Positions 41,494 through 52,230 of a DNA stretch of 64,000 bases are shown in pieces. A program made the position numbers and the translations under genes. The number at the start of each line of letters is the position of its first letter. Within the stretch, counting starts at the first letter, position 1. Origin of the DNA: Plectosphaerella cucumerina (Eukaryota; Ascomycota; Sordariomycetes; Glomerellales; Plectosphaerellaceae); NCBI GenBank assembly GCA_020746995.1, contig JAGPXD010000002.1:4898001-4962000 (forward strand). The letters run 5' to 3'. The notes under the pieces are model-generated. The model was not told where the DNA came from, searched no databases, and saw nothing but the letters and a program-made list of their open reading frames with translations.

Positions 41494-43575
41494 ATGCCAA
41501 ACGACATGAATCTCGACGTCGAGAAGACGGCCGCCGCCGCCCAGGCCGTCAAGGTGGCCTCTGTGTCATCCTCCCCTCGACAGTCCACCGATAACAGCCA
41601 CCGCCCTGTCCTCAAGCAAGCCAGCAAGTTCAGCTTCACCGAGAATGAGATCATGAAGTACGAAGGGGGTGCTGGCACCCGAGAGAGTCTAGGATGCATG
41701 TATGGGCGCATCTGGAGCTTCAAGGCACTCCTCCGCTGGGCGCGACACTTCTTGCCCATCGCGGCCCTCCTCGCCATCCCGGTGGCTCTCTTTGCGACTA
41801 TCTACGCTGATCGACGCGCTGGCGGCATCCGCCTCTTGGGTCTCTTCGTCTGGCTCGAGGTCGTCTGGGGCAGTCTGTGGTTCTCCAAGCTCGTCTCGAT
41901 GCTGATGCCAACGGCCTACGTCTTCATCTGCGGCATCGTCAACTCGGGAATCCGAAAATACCACCCCATGGTTCGCATGATTGAGACGTCGATCTCGCTC
42001 GTCTTCTGGACAATCATCGCCTACGCCACCGTCGTACCGGTATGCATGGCCTTCGACCCCGGCGCGCGCCGTCCAAACTGGGTCAACGTCCTGCAAAAGG
42101 TCGCACTTGCATCCATTGCCGTGGCCACCATGGTGCTCGCCGAACGCTTCGTCATCCAGCTCATCAACATGACATATTCGGCCAAGCAGTTCACCAAGCG
42201 AATTGCAGACTCCAAGAGCCGGGTCGCCATGCTCGATGCCCTCTACGTGTCCTCGGTTCGCCGCTTCCCGCCATTCTGCGATCGATTCGCCCATCTGGAC
42301 TACACCATCATCACGGGCGAAGTCGGCCAGGAAGGCAGCTCGCCGGGAAAGCTTGTGACGAATCTTCGTATGGCCGGTCGCGAAGTCGCCCAGGCTTTTG
42401 GCCAGATGACGGCCGACATCTCTGGCAACAGCTCACTTTTCAACCCTCAGGCCGCCCACACCATCGTCACCGAGGCGCTCGAGGCGACCACCTCATCCGA
42501 GGCTCTCGCATCACGCATCTGGAAGTCTATGGCCGCCGAGGACAGCGATGCGCTGACCCAGCATGACATTGAGATGGCCCTACCACCGCAGCATCGACAT
42601 GACGCAGAGCAGCTCTTTGCTCTGCTGGACGTCGATCAGAATGGAGATGTCAGCCTCGACGAGATGATTCTCGCCGTGGTCCGCATGGGCCAGGAGCGCA
42701 TCGCAATCTGGCGGAGCACCCACGACATCAAGTCAGCCGTCCGCGTGCTCGACCGGTTCCTCCAGATCTGCGTTCTTGCCGGCACAGGACTTATCTACGC
42801 CGCCTTCTTCAGCAACTCCTTCTCCACCTATCTCGCGACTATTGGTACGCAGCTGGCCGCCATTTCCTTCGCCATCTCGGGCACCGTCCAGGAGTTCTTG
42901 GGCTCATGCATCTTCATCTTCGTCAAACACCCCTTTGACGTGGGCGATCGCGTCCGGATCGACGGCCGCGAGATGATCGTAGAGAAGATCTCGCTCCTCT
43001 ACTCCGTCTTCCGCACCATGGACTGCAACAAGACGACGCAGGTGCCCAACATCAACCTCAACGGCATGTGGGTAGAGAACATCTCACGCAGTGGCCCGAT
43101 GCGCGAGCGCATTACCATCCAGATCGCGGCCGACACGGCACTTGAGGAGGTAGAGCGACTGCGACGGAGTGTGCGCGACGAGATCGCAGCCCCTGAGAAC
43201 AGGCGAGATTTCCGTGAGGATGTCGACGTTGAGCTTGTCTCGATCGGGGACATGAGCAAGCTCGAAGTGTACGTGGAAGCAGAGCACAAGTCCAACTGGA
43301 ACAATGAGCGCATCCGGCGCATGCGGCGCAACAAGCTCATGACGGCGGTCATCTCGTCGCTACGGTCCGTGGGCATCAACAGCCCCGGCGGAGGAGACGC
43401 GACGCTAGGCGACGAGGCGAGGCCAACGTATCAGGTGCTCGTGAGCGAAGAGGCTGCGCAGGAGGCGAGGAGACGGTTCAAGGACGAAGCTAAGGCCAAG
43501 AAGAGGGTGTCTGTCATGTCGACATCTGCTGAGGACGCGCCCGGCCTATTCTTGGGCGTGTCTCGTCGATCCTAG
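41494..43575 (+). CDS. MscS-type mechanosensitive ion channel with EF-hand
   Basis: Intronless, 693 residues from MPNDMNLDVEKT. Four hydrophobic segments lie between residues 80 and 240 (for example FLPIAALLAIPVALFATIY and ISLVFWTIIAYATVVPV). An EF-hand follows at about residue 375 (DVDQNGDVSLDE, with ligand residues at 1, 3, 5 and 12). Two more membrane helices come next; the second, ATIGTQLAAISFAISGTVQE, is the pore-lining helix, and the MscS beta domain follows (FVKHPFDVGDRVRIDG, VPNINLNGMWVENISRSG). This is the layout of fungal Msy1/Msy2-type channels, which act in endoplasmic reticulum or cortical membranes during hypo-osmotic shock and are thought to link stretch with calcium. The EF-hand looks functional. 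Confidence 0.92.
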   Translation: MPNDMNLDVEKTAAAAQAVKVASVSSSPRQSTDNSHRPVLKQASKFSFTENEIMKYEGGAGTRESLGCMYGRIWSFKALLRWARHFLPIAALLAIPVALFATIYADRRAGGIRLLGLFVWLEVVWGSLWFSKLVSMLMPTAYVFICGIVNSGIRKYHPMVRMIETSISLVFWTIIAYATVVPVCMAFDPGARRPNWVNVLQKVALASIAVATMVLAERFVIQLINMTYSAKQFTKRIADSKSRVAMLDALYVSSVRRFPPFCDRFAHLDYTIITGEVGQEGSSPGKLVTNLRMAGREVAQAFGQMTADISGNSSLFNPQAAHTIVTEALEATTSSEALASRIWKSMAAEDSDALTQHDIEMALPPQHRHDAEQLFALLDVDQNGDVSLDEMILAVVRMGQERIAIWRSTHDIKSAVRVLDRFLQICVLAGTGLIYAAFFSNSFSTYLATIGTQLAAISFAISGTVQEFLGSCIFIFVKHPFDVGDRVRIDGREMIVEKISLLYSVFRTMDCNKTTQVPNINLNGMWVENISRSGPMRERITIQIAADTALEEVERLRRSVRDEIAAPENRRDFREDVDVELVSIGDMSKLEVYVEAEHKSNWNNERIRRMRRNKLMTAVISSLRSVGINSPGGGDATLGDEARPTYQVLVSEEAAQEARRRFKDEAKAKKRVSVMSTSAEDAPGLFLGVSRRS

Positions 43576-44156
43576 ATAATATGTCAGCCGGGTCTTGATA
43601 GTTCACTTTGAGTGGCAATGGTATTCAGAACAAATCGCCTGCTTCTGACAGCTGTTTTTGGTGGGATTCAACGTTGAGGGGAAAGTTATCTCATTGCACG
43701 GAGAGGCGACAAGAGGGTCGGGGCCCTTCGCCTGGAGGTGGGTAACCGGGCATTCAGGGGTTCAGGGGTTTGGGACTGGCCGGTGCAGGTTGTTTATGTA
43801 ATCCGCCTTGGCTCGTACCTGCCGCACCGGCGGCAAGGCAGTCACGATGACAACCATGAGACGGACTGGGGGAAGGTGCCTAGGGCCCGGGGGCATTTGG
43901 ACTTTCATTCCTGCCCGGCCGAGGTCGATTCGGGAAAGTGTTTTCGGCTGCCAAGTGGTAGTACACCTTACCCATCCTCCATTCATCTTTCATCTTCCAT
44001 CCATTCCCCAAGCTTCCATCCTCAACCGACCCATTCATTCCCATATCTCTCGTTTCTTGGAACGCTTCTTCGCCTTCTCCCAAAAAGACTCTCTTCTCTA
44101 CGGCATCACCATCATCATATCGATACTCAGCTTCTCTCCCTCCCGCGGAATTCAAA
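43576..44156. other. intergenic region, probable promoter and leader of the F-box gene
   Basis: About 580 bases without a motif-bearing frame. The last 180 bases are C/T-rich with CATTC and CATCC repeats, as in fungal transcript leaders. No TATA box was identified. Confidence 0.45.
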
Positions 44157-45689
44157 ATGGGGGTCGAAGGAATCCCAAACGAGGTTTTGCTCCTGACGAT
44201 GGAATACATGTCCAAGGCACCAAAAGAGAGCGATGCCAACAAATCTTGGGGCTTCGAAGCCCTGCGAAACGCGCGCCTCGTTTGCCGTCGATGGAACCAA
44301 GCCGCCATGCTGGCTCTCTTTCGCATCCTGCACCTCAGATATGTGCAACCGCCACCAGGAACAGGAAGCCTGTCCTCCCCCGGCCCCGTCGAACACCGCT
44401 CTCAGAATGCCGGTTTCCAGCGGTGGCAAAGGATCATGAGCTTGTACATTGCCAGATCGATGGTCAAACTCGTCATTATCGACTCGCCGCACAGTCCTTC
44501 CCGAGGAGACGAGGCAGGGTGGTTGTGGTACAACTGGGAGGAGCGGCTTGACTCGGACTTCACAGGCGCAGTGAACCACATTAGCAGACTCCCGAATCTC
44601 AATGCGGTCGAAGTCCACTTCGGACCGAGGGCGATGTGCGATCACGGCTTCCTTGTCCTTCCCCGTTTGAGACATATTCCTCCCCGTTGGGGACATCGCG
44701 AAACCAGCAAGATGCGCCTAAATGCCCTCGGCATTGTACTCGCTGCTCTCAACGCTCGCGGGTCGCAGATAAGGGGCGGTGGCAGTCCCATCTAGTCTCT
44801 GGCACTGAAGAACATACACAGCCTGAACAACGCACCCATCGACGACTGGGCAGTCTATCAGTACATGTACTTTGAGTACCTGCACTTTTGCAGAAACATC
44901 AAGCACCTTCACCTTCATGTCGTTAGCGATCGTCACCGTCACCGACCAAATTTGCACCCACTCTGCACCTTTGAGCCCATCCTTCAACCTAGTCTTCTCT
45001 TCCCCATCGCCAGTCATCTAAGGGTTCTAACTCTATCTTTTCAGAAGGAGTGGGGTACAGTACCCTGCTACTTCAGTGGCTGCGGCCTCCTTTTCCCCGT
45101 TCTCGAGACCCTGCACCTTCGCTTCTTCACCATCTCTCATGACGACCACCTCGATTGGGTCCTACGAATGCCAGCTCTCAAGCGCCTATACCTCGCCGAA
45201 ACCAAGATGATGACACTGGCGAGTTGCAATCTGGCAGTCGCCATCAGATGGGACATTCCGACCCACGACTGGAAGCAGCTCCCCCACGGCGCCTATGGGT
45301 TTTCCGGCCAACAAGATTCAATCTTCGAGTATCCCAGGCGATGGAGCTACTTCTTCAACCGCATCAAGTCAGAGCTTGGCAGACTCTCGGACTTCCGGAT
45401 ATCCTGGTCCAGCCCTCATCGACCTGTGTGGTACGATGGCAAGAAGGCTCCGTGGACCGAAGTGCCAAAGTCCACTGTGTCGATGGATTCGTTCGTCGAG
45501 CGCTACGCAGCCTTGAGATTCGGGTTTGGAAAGGACCATGCTGGGTGGATTCGTCAAAGAAACGGCGGCATCTTGGATTTCGGGGATGGTAATCCCGATC
45601 CAGATAGGACCGATCCCAACAATGGTTCTTCCTCCGGCCAGAAAGCGCAAAGATTCAACCCTGCAACGGAACACATGGAGGAAGATTAG
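44157..45689 (+). CDS. F-box protein gene interrupted by one in-frame TAG
   Basis: The first part starts MGVEGIPNEVLLLTMEYM and contains the F-box pattern (IPNEVLLLTMEYM, ARLVCRRWNQAAMLALF). It is open to a TAG at 44793-44795. The same frame continues without another stop to 45689 and looks coding from the first codon after the TAG (SLALKNIHSLNNAPIDDW, HLRFFTISHDDHLDWVLRMP, WSYFFNRIKSELG), a leucine-rich second half typical of fungal F-box proteins. If read through, the protein is 509 residues plus the stop position. Removing 44736-44795 as a 60-base intron (donor GTACTC, acceptor CTAG) would also keep frame, but no good branch site is seen. It is either spliced there, or a recent nonsense allele; CAG to TAG is the simplest change. 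Confidence 0.6.
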
Positions 45690-45971
45690 AGCGCTCTCCA
45701 GGAGCTGATGGGGGCGGTAGAGGTGCGGTTGGTGGTCGAACTGAACAAGCAGCAAGGAGAGTAGCGTCATGTGTTTGGAACCTGGTGTTTCCCTTGATTG
45801 GAGACGACTGGGCAGTTTTGTAGATTTCAGCGCCTATTCCTGGTATTCAAAAATACCACAGCCTTTGCCTTTCAACTTCTGGCCATGACCGTACATCAAG
45901 ATCCTGTCAATTTCCAGACTCCATCCTGGCTGGAGTAAGTCCGCCGGTCCTCAATCCCGTGCTTCACCCGC

Positions 45972-47456
45972 TTAGGCGTTGCCGTTGTAGACGATGCGGT
46001 TGGGGCTGCCGTTGAGGGAGCCGGTGACACCGCCAGTGGTGGACAGGGCGATGATGCGGTTGGTGACGGCGGCGGGGGTGTTGATGTTCTCGAGCACCTG
46101 AAGGTACAGGGCGAGACCAGCGACGTGGGGGGCGGCCATGGAAGTGCCGCTGTTGGTGGCGGTGGCGGTGTTGCTGGAGATGCCGGCCGAGAGGATGCTC
46201 ACACCAGGGGCAAAGACATCAACGAGGGGGCCTGTTCGCCATGTCAGTGGGGGTTTCTTGTTGATTGAAGCAATTAGACTCACCGTAGTTGGTGAAGGAT
46301 GCGGTGGCCCAGGTGGAGCTGATGGCGGCGACGGTCAGGGCCTCAGGGACGTTGGCGGGAGAGTAGTTGGCGACGGGCTGGGGGACGCCGTTGGCGTTGC
46401 CGTTGCCGGCGGCGACGACGGAGAGGACGCCCTGGCTGTAGGCGGCGCGGATGGCGTCGAAGTAGACCTGCTGCGAGGGGCCGCCTGGAGAGGGTTAGCC
46501 GGGGTTGAGGTGATGGCATCAGATGATCCTACCGAGGGACAGGTTGATGACGGAGCGGGAGGCGCGGCCCTTGGCGACAATGTCGTTGACGGCCCAGTTG
46601 ATGCCGCCGATGATGCCGGAGGTAGTACCCTCACGACCCTGGAAGACCTGTCCACGGGGTTAGTTTCTTCATCGTTCGCTCAAGCAGCTGCTCCGTGAGC
46701 ATACCTTGACCGAGATGATGTTGGCCTAGTCGAGTCAGCTTTACATTCCCCTTGTCTTTGGACCATCAGACTCACCCTCTTGGCAACACCGTAGGTGGAA
46801 CCGGCAATGGTTCCGGCAACGTGGGTACCGTGGCCGAGGGTATCGGTGTTGGTGCCGGTGAAAGCAGACCAGCCGTTGGTGGCGCGGCCGCCGAACTGGG
46901 AGTGGCTGATGATGACGCCGCTGTCGACGACGTAGGCGTACGAGCCGACACCGGCGGTGTCGTCGTAGCGGTAGGTGGTGCTGGGCCTGGTGCGCGACGA
47001 AATCGTGCCGAGGCCCCAGGTCGCGCCGGTCTGGGTGGTGATGGCGCGGGCCTGCAGCTCGCTGGGCTCAGCGTCGTCGTAGAGGTACATGACGGTGTCC
47101 TCCTCGACGTAGGCGACCTTCAAGACGAGTCAGAACTTGTCAGAGCCAAAGAACAGCGGAAAGCTCACATCGGGGTTGTTCTTGATCTCCTCAAGGGTGG
47201 CGTCGTCGAACTCGCCGGCGTAGGCGTGCCAGGAGCTGATGTTGTACGTCTGCTCGACGCCGACGGTGTCGCGCTTGGTCAGGCTGCGGCTGTGGACGTC
47301 GCTGACCCACTCAAGGTGCGACTCGGTGCTGGCCTCGCTCTTGAGCGTGACGATGTACTTGCCGGCGATGACATTGCGCTTCTCGGCGACGGGGGCGGCG
47401 AGAGCGGCGGGAAGCAGAGCTCCGAAGAAGAGGGCGAGGCGTCCGAGGCTGGGCAT
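45972..47456 (-). CDS. secreted subtilisin-like serine protease (proteinase K family), 6 exons
   Basis: Exons 47169-47456, 46776-47117, 46705-46725, 46533-46647, 46284-46484 and 45972-46231, 408 residues. The start MPSLGRLALFFGALLPAALA is a signal peptide; an inhibitor I9 propeptide follows (GKYIVTLKSEASTESHLEW, ending near YVEEDTVMYLY). The peptidase S8 domain starts at about residue 120 (TGATWGLGTIS). The triad is Asp in AYVVDSGV, His in GHGTHVAGT and Ser in NSGTSMAAPHVAG; AAGNGNAN holds the oxyanion Asn. Exon 3 is a 21-base micro-exon (ANIISVK) that is needed for the core strand. The gene is comparable to alkaline proteases of entomopathogenic and plant-associated fungi. A TATAAAG box lies on the minus strand near 47565. 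The function is extracellular protein breakdown. Confidence 0.94.
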
Positions 47457-50062
47457 GGTTGCGGCTGGGGTGCTGAGGCAGAGGAGGAGGTCTGAGATGT
47501 CCGGGATGAGTCGGCTGAGGGGGCAGAAAGGAGAGGACGTAGATGATGGACGACGATGTCGACTTTATAGACGTGTCGTCAGTGTCGATGGTTGTGCCAA
47601 GCGCATCTGGCGATGCCGTCTTTCCGTTGCATCCGCACCATCGTGACCTTTGCGTGATGCCTCTCAGGACTCGCGTCTTTGGTGTTGTGGAGAGTGCTGT
47701 CGAGCTTCCTAAAGCGTCGGCGTGAGACGTTCGGCGGACGTGTCCCAAGATGGAAAGTAGTAGACATCGTCGGCCATTTAAGAGTGGCCCAGGGTTGCAA
47801 GGTCGCAGCGGGCGGCACCGCTAAGCGCCGGACCCCGGGGGAAGAGGAAATGTGCCAGGGGCGTCTGATCAAGTTGTCATTCTTATCGCCCGTGGCATCA
47901 TGCCCTGCACCTTGATAGTCTGCAGGGTCTGACTGACGTTCTCGACCCTTTGCGGCCTGCCCCTCATCAAAGATGTCCCCGCGTCCGAAGGATCGTGCAC
48001 CCCGGGCGGCAGAGGCTGGATCGGGCCGTGTTCCTAGGAGTGCCGGCATGGGGCCAAAAGGCTATCTGTTGTTGAAGGAAGTTGTCAGCAGGCGAGATAT
48101 TTTTGAGGAGGATAGAATGCCCAGAGCTCACCGGCCCGAGACGATCTCCCTTATCACCGACAGATCATGAAGATCATGTTAGCGGGATGCACCAAGCTCT
48201 TCGCTCCAGCGGCCGAGTGCCTCTTCAGTGACCCTGCGCGCAGATCGCAGATCGAAACTGGGCCAGGCTGGGCCCGCCGGCCATCAGGGTCCAGGGGCAG
48301 ACAGCACGACACCGCCAGAGCCCCATCGCTGGTGCGACGTGGTCAACAAGCCTGACCAAGCTCGCGACTCCCAGCCTTATCCACCCGCCTCTTCCAGTTA
48401 GCACGGCGGGAATTGTGTCCTCGAGCCACGGCATTTCGCCATAAGCTCTGGGGGTGCTGGCGGATAGGTCGGCAGAGCGAGCGCGGCGGGAGAGGACCGA
48501 ACCGGCAGTTGGGCACGATGGCCTTATCTGATGCCATTGACGCACAGCGACGTCGGCCGGCCCAGACTCCCATGTTTGGGTGCCGACCGGGCTTCCCCGC
48601 GGGCTGCGTCCACTGCTCGCTTTCGAATTCGGCTTCTCTTATCGAAAAGAGGATGTGCCCCGGACGAGCGGCGGGGTGAGCTTCGAAGTCAGAGGACAGC
48701 GACTCGGAGTGAGGCCCCGACGGTGCAGGTCCCGTCGGATGATAGGGGAGTTTTCAGGGGCTCAGGGACGGAGGCGTGCTGTGGCTTGCGTCGCGCCGAT
48801 GACAGGCGCCACATCGCGTGACGGGCGGGAGAAGGCGCGCCACCAACGGCGGCGATTGACGAATGCTGCGACGTCGCATGACGCCGCTGAAGTGATGGGC
48901 AATGAGAAATAGTGAAGCTAGTTTGATGAGAAGCTTCTGGTAGGAAATGTTAGCGTTCAATCGATGTGGCAATTGCTGTGCTTCGGCGACAAAATACATT
49001 GGGTGGTGGTTGGCGAAGTTGAGGAGAAAACGGCCCGGGTTGATGATGTGTGCAAACGGCGAAGTGGTGCATGTCAGTACCGTGTCGGAAACAGTTCTGC
49101 ACTGTACAGGCAAGCAATTTGCCACATAAAGTCGGAACACGATCTTCCAGTCCAGGCACATCAAGCTTATGCATCCTTTTCTTCCATTGAAATGCAAAAC
49201 TAAGCTTCGGATGCCATTTTATCTCACTTGAGATAAATCTAACGACGCGAAGTCGCCCTCACTGGAATGAATGAACGCTTACAGTGCGCTTGTAATTTTC
49301 GAGCCACACGATCATCTTGGTGGTTCTGAGCACCCCTGCTGCAGGTGAATGACCACGATTCCATCCGCAGCCTATAGGGCTGCTCTTTTCTTTTCATTCC
49401 CTACAGAACGAACATATTCAAGGAGACAATCGTCATGTCCCACGCTGAGGGCGTTGCCACTGCACGATGCGCTGGCTGTCGATGGATACATCTCTTCGAA
49501 ACAGATGATGCGCTTGGGCTCGCGGGGCGAGGAGGTCCTGAATGAGTCCAGACGGGTTATTCAGGCTCGCCAATGTTCATGTCGAGGAGTTTGTCGACCG
49601 ATGATGGTCGAGCTCAGCAATCATCGATTCATCGGAAAATCGACGTTGAGCTACGACCTCGTTCATATCATTCCCCCAAGAGCCGCAGATCTGGCCCTCA
49701 CGGGTCCTAAATTCCGCCATCTCTTACCCCCGTCAGAGTCACAGTTCTTGCGTAGTTGCTCTTCATCCGTCTTCTCATTGATTCCCTCGCCATACTGCTT
49801 GCGTATTTGCCGTCAGCAGCAAAGACAGTAGACACACGAGGTACAGAACAAATACACAAGAAACAAAACAAAAAGGGAACAAGAAGACAAACCCAAACCC
49901 CAAAATCCAAACAAACCAACAAAGAAGACCCGGCAACCCGACAAACAAAGAACAAAACAAGAAGCAATACAAGAAACAAGTCGGCCGCCTAGACGTTCAC
50001 GGCCCCCTGGGCCCCCTCCATCCCTCCCATCACCTGGCCCCCCTGGCCCTCACTCCTTGCCC
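47457..50062. other. 2.6 kb stretch without a recognisable gene
   Basis: The subtilase promoter (minus-strand TATAAAG near 47565) is at the left end. From 47,700 to 49,800 there are only short ORFs without motifs. At 49,820-49,985 the plus strand is a run of A and C with almost no T or G (minus: T/G), probably the transcribed 3' region of the gene ending at 50063; ORFs on both strands there are compositional artefacts. Nothing else was recognised. Confidence 0.5.
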
Positions 50063-51304
50063 CTACCGCCACCGCAGAGCAACAGGCGTCACCGCCCCCG
50101 GCACCTCCGTGCCCGGCTCGTCCCCCACCATCCACTTCAGCGCGGGCTGGGTCGGCAGCGCCTCCCCCTCGTACTGCCCCTCGCCCCCGAGCACCGCGAC
50201 CTCTATGTCGGCTTGTTGCCAGAACGCCGGGTCCGGCATCCCGAACCACAGGCTGGCATGGGGCCCGTGGTTCTCGTTGAACTGTTCGATGTCGTTGGCG
50301 ATGCCGAAGGCCTCGCCCACCAGCCAGGCCAGGCCCTCTTCGACCTCGTGGCCCGGGTCCGTGACGCCGAGGAATGGCCGGAAGATCTGCGCCACCGCCT
50401 GCTGGAACATCGCCGAATCGGCCTGTGCAACGCCGCCCTCTTCGGGGCTGTCGAGGATGTGGCGGCACAGGAAGTCCAGGAAGAAGGACATGCAGACCAG
50501 GTGATAAAGTCCTGGTTCTGCCCGATTGACGTTGCTCAGGAGGTGGCGGCGCCTGTCGAGGACCCAAGAGTTTTTGGAGGGGTCGGCGTCCCACTCCTTC
50601 TCCATGTCAATCTCGTTGAACTGAGTTTCCCGTGTTAGTTGAATGTTCTGGGAGTAGGGGAGAAGGGAGAAGAGGACGTACGGCTTTCTCGATGAGACCG
50701 ACCGATTCTTCCAGCGTTCGCCGATCTGGGCGATTTCTTCGTCGGGGTTCCCGACCGCCGACTCGGCATCGTCGTCGTCGCTGGCTTGCTGGTGGTGGTC
50801 GTGGTCGTGGCGGTGGTCTTCGTCGTCGACCTCGTCCTCCTCAGCGCCGTCGTCCCCTGTCGATTCGGACTCCGCCCTCTCGTCCTCCTGCTCCTCTGCC
50901 TCAAGGGCAGCCCCGCGCGTTCCCGTGGTGTCGAAGAAGAAAAGTGCCTCGCCCTCACCCTCCTCTTCGCCCGCGGGCTCTTGTTCTTGGGGCTGGGAGG
51001 ACTCGATGCCCATCCCGCCGAGTTGTTCGATGAGGCCAGCTGTTGGGTCATGAGAGTGGGCAGGCTCCGGCTCACGCTGCGGCTGCTGGTTGGTTTGCGC
51101 GCTGGCAGCCATACCCAGAGACCCGAACTGCGAAGCGAGATCCTCCAGGTCGGCGTGCGGAGATATTCTCGACGCATCCACCTCCCTGATCTCACCCTCC
51201 TCGAGCTCGTCCTCCTCCTCGCCAACTGCTTCCTCCCCCCTGCGGTCCACCGCCGCTTCTTGGTCCTCGCCGAGCGTGTTGCTCATCTGCTCCTCCACCG
51301 GCAT
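50063..51304 (-). CDS. acidic low-complexity protein, second half of a TAG-split gene
   Basis: The frame is open for 413 residues from MPVEEQMSNTLGEDQEA. The N-terminal 200 residues are Glu/Asp/Gln rich with His-Asp tracts (EEDEVDDEDHRHDHDHH). The C-terminal half is a globular-looking domain (RRRHLLSNVNRAEPGLYHLV, FFLDFLCRHILDS, HASLWFGMPDPAFWQQADIE). The reading frame is also open upstream of the ATG as far as the TAG of the next gene (51449), so the two may be one gene. Inside, a canonical 61-base intron (50621-50681, GTACGT, CTAAC, CAG) is visible but would break this frame unless the sequence before it reads ESVGLIEKA in another frame; a one-base deletion near 50,710 would explain this. 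No family is recognised. Confidence 0.6.
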   Translation of the reverse strand: MPVEEQMSNTLGEDQEAAVDRRGEEAVGEEEDELEEGEIREVDASRISPHADLEDLASQFGSLGMAASAQTNQQPQREPEPAHSHDPTAGLIEQLGGMGIESSQPQEQEPAGEEEGEGEALFFFDTTGTRGAALEAEEQEDERAESESTGDDGAEEDEVDDEDHRHDHDHHQQASDDDDAESAVGNPDEEIAQIGERWKNRSVSSRKPYVLFSLLPYSQNIQLTRETQFNEIDMEKEWDADPSKNSWVLDRRRHLLSNVNRAEPGLYHLVCMSFFLDFLCRHILDSPEEGGVAQADSAMFQQAVAQIFRPFLGVTDPGHEVEEGLAWLVGEAFGIANDIEQFNENHGPHASLWFGMPDPAFWQQADIEVAVLGGEGQYEGEALPTQPALKWMVGDEPGTEVPGAVTPVALRWR

Positions 51305-51448
51305 GATAGTTGCCGAGGGGGCGACGGCTGCTGCGACGACGGGCGGGTGGAACCCCTCTTCCGTAGTGGCTGAGCGATCTACGACTTTCCTGGCGGCGTC
51401 TCTGCCCGCGTCAGAATCCTCAGGGATGCCATGGGGCCGACTCTCCGC

Positions 51449-52230
51449 CTAGGGATCGTCGACGTCCATAGCGTCCCCGGGACAGTCAATGACGACGGGA
51501 CAGGACCCGTTTGGGGTTGTCTCCTGCTCTTCGTGCCGAGGGGCGCCCGCCGGCTGGCCGTACTCCCACTCCATGTCTTGAGGGTAGTCCGGATCACAGC
51601 CGGGGTTGTCGTTGTTGTTGGTGGGTAACTTTGTCGTCCCGTGACCGGGGGTTCCCAAGCCCCCTCCAGAGATGGCCGCGCCAATCTGGCAATCCTTGTA
51701 AAACGCCTCTTGGGCGCTGTTCTCGTACATGCCACGAAGGGCCACCGAGTCCTCGCTGAGCTTTTGGAAGAGGTTCTCGGCGCCCTCCGCGACGCAGGCT
51801 CGCTCGAAGTGGATCTGTGAGTGAGAGTTAGTAAAGGAGACATGACCAAGGCATGGTTGGAGAATGGTGCTGAGATGGACCGGATACGAAAGAACCGGAA
51901 CCACCACGAAAGAAAGGAAGGAAGGAAGGCAGGGAGTGTAATCTCACGAGAGCGTCTTGGCCAATGGTCCGGGCGATGGCGCGCTTGATGGCAGCGACGA
52001 GCGCCGCCGCGCAGCCGACGATTCGTTCCGCCCCTCCCGCACACGCCTCGACTCGACCAACCGCGGCCATGGCGAGGGCCGCGGTGGCGGCAGCCATCTC
52101 CCGCTCAGCAGGAGAGGCGCCCTGCACGTCGCCATTGGCGACGGCAGCGAGGGTCGGGATGATGGTGGCGGCGTTCCTAGGACGAAAGGGTCAGTAAATT
52201 GCTGGTGAGAGTTGCGGAATAAGCTTACAT
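51449..52230 (-). CDS. alanine-rich helical protein with a start codon split by an intron
   Basis: Exons 52229-52230 (AT), 51948-52176 and 51449-51814, 198 residues. The ATG is created at a splice junction: AT before GTAAGC, and G after CCTAG, giving MNAATIIPTLAAVANGD. The second exon is an Ala-rich helix (EREMAAATAALAMAAVGRVE, AALVAAIKRAIARTIGQDAL); the third holds IHFERACVAEGAENLFQ, SVALRGMYENSAQEAFYKD and an acidic end (GDAMDVDDP). The upstream exon is open in the same frame to ATG 52392, so a 54-residue N-terminal extension (MKAGTKFWLEALL...) is possible. The terminal TAG is in frame with the next gene's open frame, so this may be the truncated first half of one larger gene. I do not recognise the family. 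Confidence 0.6.

Noticed and set aside
49820..49985. ORFs on both strands in the A/C-only tract
   Set aside because: Low-complexity composition lacks stop codons by chance; no start context or homology.
44793..51451. Possible reassignment or general readthrough of UAG, because several frames continue past TAG
   Set aside because: Many intact genes here end normally in TAG (for example 843-845, 15213-15215 and 57775-57777), and the only tRNA found is an ordinary tRNA-Ser(CGA). Isolated nonsense changes or introns explain the cases better.
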